Assembly (NCBI GenBank): GCA_900128585.1
Contig: LT642772.1
Span: forward strand, 1-10,922
Source: Stramenopiles sp. TOSAG23-3
Taxonomy: Eukaryota; Sar
DNA: 10,922 nucleotides
Reading direction: 5' to 3'
Shown here: positions 1 to 7,800 of the stretch, piece by piece
Layout of the letters: every line of letters begins with the position of its first letter
How positions within the stretch are numbered: position 1 is the first letter of the stretch
Program-made: the position numbers and the translations under genes
Notes under the pieces: model-generated
The model's database searches: none
Told to the model about the DNA's origin: nothing
The model's input: the letters and a program-made list of their open reading frames with translations, nothing else

Positions 1-77
1 ATTCGAAGCAACCCACAAGATGTAATTCAAAAACGAGGTGTAAGAATCAAAACATTAGTTTTTCCTGCTTGAATCCT

Positions 78-1532
78 TCAGCCCCTCCTTTCACCAAACT
101 TCTGGTCCTCGGCTTTGGCACCAACTAGAAAGACGAAGGCGCCAATACATTCAATTATTCCTGCAGTGCAAAATACCCAAAACCAATTTCCATCCGTGGC
201 CGCAAGAAGCCAGCCTGTAAAGCCTTGCCCAATTATTCCAGGCAGAGATGCAATACTATTACTGATGCCAATTAGTATGGGCGCGTACTTGTCAGACAAG
301 TCTCGAAAATTGCTCCAAATTCCACCGACCATCAAACCTCCGACGGAGACGGTGACAGCCAGGACAATCGCTGCTGGGTATAAATTGTTTTTCTCGTCTT
401 CAGGTGTGACGGTGGACTGGGCAATAATCCCTGACGCAACAAACCCGATAGAAGCCCCAAACATCGCAATGCTGTTTACAATTCTCCGAGAGTTCAAGGT
501 GCTGAACCCCTTCTTTTCCAGCCAATCACCAAAGAAGCCAGCCCCAGGATTCGTTAGTAAAAGCAAGACATATGGAAGTATTGAGACCATCCCCAAACTT
601 CCGTAATTAGCTTTGTACTTTGTCTTGAAGTAATCCGTAATCCAGGACAAAACAACGTAATAGCCATAATTGTAGCAGATATGCCCAAACACTGTGCATT
701 GGAACGCTCGGTTGCTCAAAATCTCTTTCCATGGAACTATTTCAGGGTCCAACTCTGTCCTGCTTGTGCCGTTCAACGGTTGTGGGTGCACAGCCGATTC
801 TTCCCCCGGTAAACTCGAATACTTCTCATTTCCGGCAATTTCATCGTCCGAACGGATGTAATCTAGCTCTGCCTGGCTTATCCACCGATGATCCTCTGGC
901 GTTGAGGATGCAAGAACAAAGAACAAAGCCAACCAAGCAAAACCAACAGCGCCGCTTATAATGAAAACGGACCTCCACGTTGAGGTCGCCTCGATCAGGA
1001 AGGGGCCACCCAACAGAGCTAGAATGGTCCCCGCAGGCTCACCCCCTACGCCAAAGGTCCAAGTCCGGGCTCTCTCGCGTCTCGGAATCCACGCGGTGTT
1101 CAACGCCATCTGGCAAGGGTAATTTACACCTTCTGCCAATCCTACAATGAGTCGCAGAGTGAACAGGATTCCAGATGTTACTGGGTCGGCATGGGCAGCA
1201 GCTTCCGAGCCATCTTTGGGTCCAAAGTAAACCGTAAGTATCGTGACAACAGACCAAACAAAAACTGCTAACGATAGCACCGGTTTCGCACCATAACGTT
1301 TTGCCGCCCACCCCCCTGGCATTTGTGAGAGAGTATACCCAACATAGAAACCCGTAAGGAGAAACCCCTGCACACGGTAATCTTTGTACATGTATACTAT
1401 AGCTACAGTAATACTCGTCCTGCATAGGTACAAACACGTGTTGCAAAGAAAGCAAAGGTAGACAATAACGCCCCTCCAACTTTTCCACAAGTATGGAGGG
1501 GGGGGGGATTCTTCTGCTACGGGAGAGTCCAT
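78..1532 (-). CDS. SLC17-type (anion:cation symporter) major facilitator transporter
   Basis: A complete 484-residue membrane protein, a normal length for SLC17. The family moves organic anions or phosphate, often coupled to Na+ or H+, across plasma, vesicle, lysosomal or plastid membranes; the substrate cannot be read here. About 12 hydrophobic segments are visible, six before and six after a hydrophilic loop at residues 211-268. Family landmarks are R38 with TSITVAI in TM1 (equivalent to the RxNxSxA region), GYTLSQMPGGWAAKRYG at 65-81 (the TM2-TM3 motif with MFS motif A), GLAEGVNYP at 131-139 carrying the conserved acidic E134, TPEDH at 211-215, VPWKEIL at 266-272, and GISNSIASLPGIIGQ at 422-436. 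The N-terminus is short and proline-rich with no cleavable signal or transit peptide evident, so I infer direct membrane insertion. The ATG has A at -3. It is divergent from the DCD gene. Family assignment is firm; sialin-, phosphate- or ascorbate-like specificity is open. Confidence 0.92.
   Translation of the reverse strand: MDSPVAEESPPPPYLWKSWRGVIVYLCFLCNTCLYLCRTSITVAIVYMYKDYRVQGFLLTGFYVGYTLSQMPGGWAAKRYGAKPVLSLAVFVWSVVTILTVYFGPKDGSEAAAHADPVTSGILFTLRLIVGLAEGVNYPCQMALNTAWIPRRERARTWTFGVGGEPAGTILALLGGPFLIEATSTWRSVFIISGAVGFAWLALFFVLASSTPEDHRWISQAELDYIRSDDEIAGNEKYSSLPGEESAVHPQPLNGTSRTELDPEIVPWKEILSNRAFQCTVFGHICYNYGYYVVLSWITDYFKTKYKANYGSLGMVSILPYVLLLLTNPGAGFFGDWLEKKGFSTLNSRRIVNSIAMFGASIGFVASGIIAQSTVTPEDEKNNLYPAAIVLAVTVSVGGLMVGGIWSNFRDLSDKYAPILIGISNSIASLPGIIGQGFTGWLLAATDGNWFWVFCTAGIIECIGAFVFLVGAKAEDQKFGERRG
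1498..1507. repeat. Homopolymeric run of ten G (ten C in the coding strand)
   Basis: Ten consecutive G on the plus strand encode part of the PPPP stretch at residues 10-13 of the transporter. A one-base length change here would shift the frame eleven codons after the start. The current length keeps the frame open, so the gene is intact as read. Confidence 0.9.
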
Positions 1533-1578
1533 CGTTAATATAACGTTTCGTCCTCCCTTACAAATCCTTTTTACTGCC

Positions 1579-1603
1579 TTTCTCTCTCTGTTTCTCTCTC
1601 TTT
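1579..1603 (-). repeat. CT/GA simple-sequence tract upstream of the transporter
   Basis: Two runs of alternating T and C (tctctctctg, then tttctctctc) lie 50-70 bases upstream of the transporter ATG. On the gene's own strand this is a GAGAGA tract in the likely 5' leader or core promoter. GA/CT tracts occur in eukaryotic promoters, but no function is shown here. Confidence 0.6.
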
Positions 1604-1744
1604 ACTCGTTACAGACTCTTTACGTCAACTACTCCCATTTTTTTAAAGAGTTGCATAAAAATGATCGCATATATTTGTCAATGAATTTTTCTCGCCTTTT
1701 TTGCTTTGTCTCCTCGTCGCCGCCGCGTTTGTTTGTTATTTATA

Positions 1745-1768
1745 TTTTTTTTTACTACAAAAAAAAAA
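1745..1768. repeat. T9-ACTAC-A10 inverted repeat
   Basis: Nine T, the five bases ACTAC, then ten A: a perfect A/T hairpin or cruciform sequence with a five-base loop. It lies roughly midway in the divergent intergenic region. It may simply reflect low-complexity AT DNA. Confidence 0.6.
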
Positions 1769-1769
1769 T

Positions 1770-1825
1770 TATTACAACATATTGTACTTGTAATATTTAC
1801 TACCTATATATGTTGGTATAGTAAA
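1770..1825. repeat. Two adjacent inverted repeats (AT-rich hairpins)
   Basis: The first pairs TATTACAA (1770-1777) with TTGTAATA (1788-1795), leaving a ten-base loop. The second pairs TTTACTACC (1796-1804) with GGTA (1815-1818) and GTAAA (1821-1825), with a two-base bulge TA. They abut directly, and follow the T9/A10 hairpin. A role in transcription is possible but unproven. Confidence 0.5.
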
Positions 1826-1860
1826 AATAAAATATTAACCCTACCTGTGCTGACGCTCGC

Positions 1861-1866
1861 TATAAA
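1861..1866 (+). promoter_or_regulatory. TATA-like box upstream of the DCD gene
   Basis: A TATAAA hexamer in a slightly GC-richer context (gctcgcTATAAAgctag) lies 278 bases before the DCD-gene ATG. It is a candidate core promoter element for the plus-strand gene. The distance implies a leader of roughly 250 bases, and such hexamers are common by chance in AT-rich DNA, so support is weak. Confidence 0.25.
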
Positions 1867-2070
1867 GCTAGTTTAATAATAATACCGGTAGTACGAATGC
1901 ATTTTCCTCGACTGAAGAAGTTCTTTCTTATAGTTGTTGTGAGAGTTCTTCTTCTTATTATAATAATAAAAAATAATATTTTTAGACGGCGCTCGCTGCT
2001 CGCTCACTCAGTCACAGTCAAAATATTAATAATGATAGAAAAGTTAAATTCATCGCCCCCCTAGGAAGGC

Positions 2071-2166
2071 ATGATCATCGAAATCATAGGAGGTTTGCAT
2101 AATCATCGTCTCAATTGGCCGCTTACTTTGTCTTTGATATGCCTAAACGAAAAAGAAAACCCTTAG
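2071..2166 (+). other. Small upstream ORF overlapping the DCD-gene start
   Basis: An ATG at 2071 opens a 31-codon frame that ends at TAG 2164-2166, overlapping the first nine codons of the DCD gene in another frame. If the transcript begins upstream of 2071, ribosomes starting here would bypass the main ATG, giving possible translational control. The peptide has no recognisable features, and chance occurrence is quite possible. Confidence 0.3.
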
Positions 2167-3188
2167 TTGCGTTTGTGTTTTGCTGCAATGATGAGACTGA
2201 GCAAGAGTGTATAGACCGGTCTCTCTTTGGTGGCCGCGACGGTTTGTGGAACAATTGTGTTGGAGAAATTGTTCCCGGAACACCTTTACTGCTGTACAAC
2301 GTTGACTCGAAAATTTGTCGAGGACCATATCATGCTGCCAGCGAGGCTGACGAGTGGGAACCAGATGCGTGGAATGGCGAGTTCAACGTCCAGGTGAAGG
2401 TGCAAAACGCAAGCACAGCGCAATGCAGGTCCTTTGTTGTCAACCCACGTCAACTGAGGCTAAACGGGAAGTTGACAGCAGTTAAATACGAGAAAATTCT
2501 CAACGATCACCTCTCTCCACCACCAAAGAAAAGGCTAGCTGCTTTTGTGTTTTGCTGCAACGACGAGACTGAGCAAGAGTGTTTTGACCGAGCACTCTTT
2601 GGAGGTTACGAAACTGGGTTAGTACGGCAAGGGGTTGGCTTCGTGGAACCTGGATGCCCCTTACTCTTGTACAATACAGACTCCAAAAAATTGCGGGGAC
2701 CTTACTTTGCTGCATCGACCGCGGGAAATCACGTACCAAATGCATGGGGCGGCCGCTTCTCTGCACAAATCAAAATCGATGCGTCACAGGGTTGGAAGGA
2801 TGTGCGCGAGGTCACTGTGGATACATCCGAATTTAGAATAAACAACGGAAAGCTAAATAAAAAACGATATCTTAAAATATCCAGACATTGCCTTCAGTTC
2901 AACCCAATTGACAAGCTATCGACGATTCGCAAACTGGCGGGCAAGATGGGCTTAGTTGAAGTGTCCTGCAACCTTAGAAGCTGTGTCGCCGCCTTCAAAA
3001 ACGGAGATGACGCACCAGTACCATGCAAATTTGAGATTTATTTTACAACTGGGACCGTGAAAACATGTATCAATCACCCCAGGCTGGGAAAGACGCAGCT
3101 GTTTCGCAGAAATGTGGGTTTGGATGAGCTTAAAGCCATATTCGAAAACCCGCGTCGCCATACCAAAAAAGGGTATCGTAGAAGGTAA
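2139..3188 (+). CDS. Tandem DCD-domain protein with nuclear-localisation-like motifs and an unassigned basic C-terminus
   Basis: The 349-residue frame starts at the first in-frame ATG, 2139 (G at -3); the upstream in-frame stop is at 2100-2102, and codons between them include no ATG. DCD domain 1 covers about residues 9-90 and domain 2 about 134-215. Each shows the family signature: FVFCCNDETEQEC, then LFGG, a PG(T/C)PLLLYN core (47-54, 171-179), RGPY..AAS, and P.AW followed by an F..Q(V/I)K strand. DCD (Development and Cell Death) domains are known mainly from plant proteins such as N-rich proteins in stress and hypersensitive cell death. PKRKRKP (2-8) and PPPKKR (127-132) precede the domains and resemble monopartite NLSs, so a nuclear location is inferred. 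Each DCD is followed by a matching linker ending in LRLNGKL..KYEKI or FRINNGKLNKKRYLKI. Residues about 251-349 form a separate basic block. Biochemical activity is unknown. Confidence 0.85.
   Translation: MPKRKRKPLVAFVFCCNDETEQECIDRSLFGGRDGLWNNCVGEIVPGTPLLLYNVDSKICRGPYHAASEADEWEPDAWNGEFNVQVKVQNASTAQCRSFVVNPRQLRLNGKLTAVKYEKILNDHLSPPPKKRLAAFVFCCNDETEQECFDRALFGGYETGLVRQGVGFVEPGCPLLLYNTDSKKLRGPYFAASTAGNHVPNAWGGRFSAQIKIDASQGWKDVREVTVDTSEFRINNGKLNKKRYLKISRHCLQFNPIDKLSTIRKLAGKMGLVEVSCNLRSCVAAFKNGDDAPVPCKFEIYFTTGTVKTCINHPRLGKTQLFRRNVGLDELKAIFENPRRHTKKGYRRR
2157..2890 (+). repeat. Internal tandem duplication of the DCD module
   Basis: The two DCD modules, about 2157-2513 and 2529-2890, align along their length at the protein level, including the preceding basic motif and the trailing linker. 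They are closest at DNA level in the first 40 or so bases (2175-2212 against 2546-2583), where only a few, mostly third-position, changes separate them. Elsewhere they differ considerably. This fits an older duplication with the start of the module conserved by selection or conversion. Confidence 0.75.
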
Positions 3189-3871
3189 TTAAATACGGCT
3201 AATTAGACTAAGGCAGCAAGCGAAAAGTTCTTAGAATGGATAACAAATTCTTAAACCCTTTTTTCGAAGTTCGTTCCACCACCGTTCGTTCAATTTCAGT
3301 TGTACCTACCGTACTAAATAATAAGCAAGAAGAAGATGGTTTATAGAAAGAAGAAGATATTAATTACCTATAAATAACAGCCAATTTTCTTGTTTTTAGT
3401 AGAAGATATTATAATTAAATTAGATTATTATTAAAAAGACCATCATCAATCTCTTCGTCGTTCAACACTATTTATTATCTATTATAGATATTAATATATT
3501 AATAATAAAAAATGTTATTTAAGATAATAAGTTCGCAGTTTACAAAGGCCCGAGACGTGAAAAAACACGAAATAAGAACCTGCTACAGTGGTCCCGAGAC
3601 TTTTTTCGGCCTAGAGGCATCTCGATTTTCCTCGAAATAATACAGGCACATAGCACGGGCTAATATAGGGGCTACGAGGGACCTTAAATATATAACACTA
3701 TGATGAAATCGTACTTATTCCATACTCTATCAATTCCTACAGCTAGCTCCGGAAGGGACAATGCTAAGCGCCTGTAAAAAGAACCAATACGCAAACTAGT
3801 CTATACAACAACCTCCTCTCTTTCCTTTCTCGACAAGAAAAAACGATGTGCACTTCCACCTGAAACACCAA

Positions 3872-3894
3872 CCCACAGCATCTGATGCTCTGCC
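3872..3894. repeat. Imperfect direct repeat, copy 1 (partner at 4081-4102)
   Basis: This copy begins CCCACAGCA and ends ATGCTCTGCC; its partner at 4081-4102 begins CCCACAGCA and ends ATGCTCTGGC. The middles differ by a base or two and one indel. Both are followed within 30-110 bases by a GAGAGA purine tract. They may be remnants of a duplicated or interspersed element, but the resemblance is short. Confidence 0.4.
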
Positions 3895-4080
3895 TTCGGT
3901 ATATAACTAGCAAGTATTAATTAATATAGAGAGAGGAGGAGAATAGAAAATAACTATATCTAGTATCATATGTTGTGTTTATATTTCCTGTATTAGTAAA
4001 GTTTCGTGCTATTTTTTTACTAACGCTTACTATTATAAAAACTTAAAACCTATTAATCCCAACAGCTATTGTGCCAGCAG

Positions 4081-4102
4081 CCCACAGCAGTAATGCTCTG
4101 GC
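4081..4102. repeat. Imperfect direct repeat, copy 2 (partner at 3872-3894)
   Basis: Second copy of the short repeat, 209 bases after the first, sharing CCCACAGCA at the left and ATGCTCTG at the right. The flanks do not align convincingly beyond the purine tract downstream. Confidence 0.4.
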
Positions 4103-4598
4103 TATTATGAAGAGGCAAAAAAAAGATGAAAGTAGTAGCACGCTAGCACGTAGTGGTTAACGACCTGAACATTACATCACAATAGCAGCTTGAAGAAGAG
4201 AGAGAAGGAGAAAAAAAAATTATAAAAATAATAAATAAATACAATAATAATAAAAAAACGAAATAATTAATAATATAGTACCAAGGTAGTACATACAAGA
4301 CGATAAATTAAGAATTGAAATAGAAGCCAGATGGACTTCTTCGCAGTCTTAACATGCAAGCAGTCAAAAATGAAAATTGTGTACCAATTTAGTAAAGAGA
4401 TAGGATGAAATATGGAGGAATGGATGAAGCAAATTATTTGTTTTGATCTCTTAGTGTTGAAACGACGGTAAGAGAACAAAGAGCATAGAAGAAGGACTGT
4501 GCGTCCTTCTGGAACGGCGGACTTGAGGGCGCACGACTCCGACCGCTCTGCTTGCTCGCTGGACTTTCGCCTTTCCGACCAGCGGTTTTGTTAGTGGA

Positions 4599-4832
4599 AT
4601 GAAGGGTGAGAAACGTGCAAATCTAGGAGGAAGAAAGGCGCACGATGCCTGCGCAAGTGCGCTGGCGAAGAGGCCGCAGTCGTTAGGACGAGTGCGCGGC
4701 GGGGACGGCTCGGTGTTTGGGCGGCAAGGCAGGGCTGCTGCGAGAACGAGCTTTTGCACGAAGCGGGCCTCGTTGCAGTGGCTTTTCGCTTTGATGTTTG
4801 CGCTGGCGGCTGGGATGCCTTCTGCATTCGCG
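4599..4832 (+). other. Basic leader plus hydrophobic signal sequence of the repeat protein
   Basis: Residues 1-60 carry about 15 Lys/Arg and few acidic residues. They precede the hydrophobic run WLFALMFALAAGM (61-73) and the small-residue site SAFA before EE. The n-region is much longer than in a usual signal peptide. An internal Met at 66 (4794) would leave too short a hydrophobic core, so the long form is favoured. A non-cleaved type II signal anchor with a cytoplasmic basic tail is the main alternative. Confidence 0.6.
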
Positions 4833-7800
4833 GAGGAATGGAACTGCTCGGCTACAGAGGGAACGTATGTGCGTTCAACGGACTGTACGATGACCGACGA
4901 AGTTAAAGTTTCTGGAGACCTGACGGTGACGGGAAAAGAGAACATATACACGACTCTTTTTGCTGCCGCTGGGAAGAGGCATTTTAAGATCACCACTGGG
5001 ATACCTGCACTAAGATTGAAATGGTTGAACCTGACCGGTGGGGACGTCAGTGGTAATAGTTGTTGCATTGACAATAATGGTGGCTCCATTTACGTTTCTC
5101 ACGTAGCCGCCCATTTGAACATATCCCATTGTGTCTTTTTCAATAATCGTGCTGGTTACGGTGGTGGTGCTGTTTATGCTTATGGTGGACAACCTCATCT
5201 TTTTTTCTCTTCCGTTTTGTTTGAGACCAATATTGCGAGTAGTATTGGAGGTGCGGTGTATTTATGGAATGGAAGATTCCAAGGAAAGGCGAACACGTTT
5301 AATAACAACACAGCAGTGTGGAATGGTGGTGCTATGTTCATGAACTCTCCTTCTGTCGTTTCCTCCACTGACTCCACTTTTCTAAAGAATACAGCAGGGA
5401 GAAGAGGTGGTGGTATTTATATCCAAGGTAATTTATTGGAAGGAAAGCCTTCTCAATTAAATCTAACGAGGGGTTTGGTAGAAGAGAACAAACAAAAACA
5501 AACAAAAGGGGGGACAGATGGTACTTATGGTGGGGGTGGAATTTATTTTAAACATGGAGTAACTGCGAATATTAGAGAGAGCACCTTCATAGGAAACGAA
5601 GCAACGACAGGATCAACAGGAGATAAGCATGGGCACCAGATTATGACGCATAAAGGTAGTTCCGAGATTCCCTCCATCGCAATTGTCAACACGAACTTTA
5701 CCGACCTCGCGGGATCTCATCCCTTCTACGGGCACGATGACAGCAGTTCCACCCACGGTGCAGCCAAATACGTAAGCCCGACGAACTGCACCTCCAACCC
5801 CTGCACAGCCCCACCTTTCACTGGCAGCTGCTTCCCCCGCGCCTCAGAACAGCAGGGTGTTTTCTGCGACTACGACAACTCCATTGCCTGCGCTGTGGGA
5901 TCGTACAAGCAAAGTGTGAGTACCGCCAATGCCTTGCCCCCGGCAGAAACCGCCTGCGCGGCATCGAAGCCGAAGTGGGACTGCACCCGAAGCGCCGGAG
6001 AATTCCAGCGAAGCACGGACTGTACGATGGGAGACGAAGTTGATGTGTCGGGGGACTTGGTGGTGACGGGGAACGAGAACACGTATACGACACTTTTTGC
6101 TGCCACAGGAAAGCGCCATTTTAAGATCACCAGTGGCGCGCATACGCTGAGATTGAAATGGTTAAACATGACCGGTGGGGACATTACTGGTAACAGCGGA
6201 GACAACGCAAAGGGTGGTTCCATTCATGTTTACAACAAAACTGCCCATTTGAACATATATCATTGTGTCTTTTTCAATAATCGAGCTACGTGGGGTGGTG
6301 CTGTTTTTGCTGATGGCGGATATCCTACTCTTACTTTTACAAATGTCCTGTTTGACTCCAATGATGCAATTTATGGCGGGGGCGCGTTACGAATACATGG
6401 CAAGACCGGCTCCACCGTCCGTTTCGTTGGCAGCGTCCTTCGAAATAATTCATGCGGAGTAGTGGGGGGTGGAATGGACGTCTCTGAGAGCAATATTATC
6501 ATCATTCGGACGATGTTCGAACAGAATGTCGTTCGATCAACAGCAAGTGCGCCGTATTTTAGTGGTGCTAGCGGTGGTGGCGGTGGTGCCATAGCAATCC
6601 AAGGCAACGGAACTGGCATTGAGAATTGCTCGTGGATTTCATCCGTTGCAGCTAACGCGGGGAACAGAGAAGCGTTCTTTTACCCCGTAGAAAATGCATT
6701 AAGCAGTAGCGGTCACCCTGCCATGTGGAGACATGGTACACCTGATAGTAACCTTTTGTTTCAATGCCAAGTTCTCCCAGCTAGCGTACGGACGGTCACT
6801 GTATCGTTGCCCTCAGCAGCGAAATGTTCAAATGTGCCCAATTTGCACACTGCACCGAGTTGCACAAATATTATTTTGAAGGGTGCAGACGAATCCACGG
6901 TGTGGACTTCCGGCGGGAGTTGCGCAAACGCGGGCGATACTACGACGTTTGATGTTGACAGCATCGCGCAAGCTCACTTCATTGGAGTGTCGTTTTCGGC
7001 GACTGAAAGTACATGCGGCGACTATGTTGCGGGTATTTCATACTTGACGTTGACAAAGGAACAAACAGTCCCAACACTGCTAATTGAAAACTCCATCTTT
7101 CTGCAAAATAGAGCTCGCAATTTCATTGGCCATCAGATCATGGCTTACGCCGGCATCATCAGCAAACATTTTTGTCATGTCACATTTGACAATATTACTG
7201 AATCAAGCCCTAATATGTTGCCATTGGAGGTAGGGTTGAGCTCAGACAGCAACTGGGAGTACAATAAACCTTTGAAGAAAGTTACTACTACTGGTGCATA
7301 TTCTACGACACTGTTTGGGCTGAACCAATATTTCAAAACCAACATAACATTCTCTCAATGCTGTGATCCAAGTGCTGCCTTCGTTGGAGTGCAGACGGCA
7401 CCAGCCACAACTGACAATAAACACGGTGGCACAAGCATAAATGGAAATGGGGTTCCTTACCAGTACCCTTGGCCTCAAGACAACGGAGTGCATGCTATTG
7501 AAATTGATATTCGTGACACAAAGATAGTATTTGATGGCAACTCTGAAGCATTGGGCTGGGGAAGCGAAAATAGTGCTGAACTTGCTCCGTACGGCGCGCC
7601 TTTGTTCTTCGGCGTATGGGACAGCGCCAGTGCAAATGGCAGGACAGCGGAGTTGCAATTTTTATCGGTCAAAATTATATACGATTACGACAACAATATC
7701 TGGGGGGGCATGGTTGATACCGCAAACCATTTGCTTCCAGCAGAAACTGCCTGCTCATCGAAGTGGGACTGCAATCGAAATTCTGGCATCTTTAATCGCA

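Larger units (their letters stand above)
1533..2138. promoter_or_regulatory. AT-rich divergent intergenic/promoter region
   Basis: About 600 bases lie between the start codons of the two divergent genes, so both promoters and 5' leaders should be here. I see no protein-coding gene or tRNA-like B box. Visible content: a CT-rich tract near 1579-1603 (GA-rich in the transporter's leader sense), two AT hairpins at 1745-1825, a TATA-like box at 1861, A/T triplet runs (taataat type) around 1872-1980, and a GCTCGC-rich patch at 1986-2005. Promoter function is inferred from position only. Confidence 0.6.
3189..4598. other. AT-rich spacer without a supported gene
   Basis: About 1.4 kb separates the DCD gene from the repeat-protein gene. 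It should hold the 3' end of the former and the promoter and leader of the latter. I find no convincing coding region, tRNA or rRNA. Content: purine tracts (GAAGAAG-type near 3327-3358, GAGAGAGGAGGAG near 3927-3941, AGAGAGAGAAGGAG near 4197-4211), A/T triplet stretches (3481-3530, 4218-4275), a short repeat CCCGAGAC at 3549 and 3593, and an imperfect direct repeat at 3872 and 4081. From about 4495 the base composition turns GC-rich, which may mark the transcribed 5' leader of the downstream gene; no ATG occurs between 4495 and 4599. Confidence 0.6.

Noticed and set aside
115-606. 163-codon plus-strand frame inside the transporter gene
   Set aside because: It is a shadow of the minus-strand transporter, whose family motifs are unambiguous.
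1039-1488. 149-codon minus-strand frame overlapping the 5' half of the transporter
   Set aside because: Same strand but another frame. It is Cys/Trp-rich with no domain, and the overlapping frame has the full SLC17 signature.
2115-2138. Extending the DCD gene to a TTG start at 2115
   Set aside because: A TTG start is unlikely in a eukaryotic nuclear gene, and the extra eight residues add nothing to the domain. The ATG at 2139 is directly before the basic motif and DCD.
4267-4479. 70-codon minus-strand frame in the AT-rich spacer
   Set aside because: Low-complexity composition, no homology features, and such frames are expected by chance.
3189-4598. tRNA or other structured RNA in the large spacer
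   Set aside because: I found no B-box-like GTTCRA sequence or cloverleaf, only short hairpins such as AGCATC-T-GATGCT near 3877.
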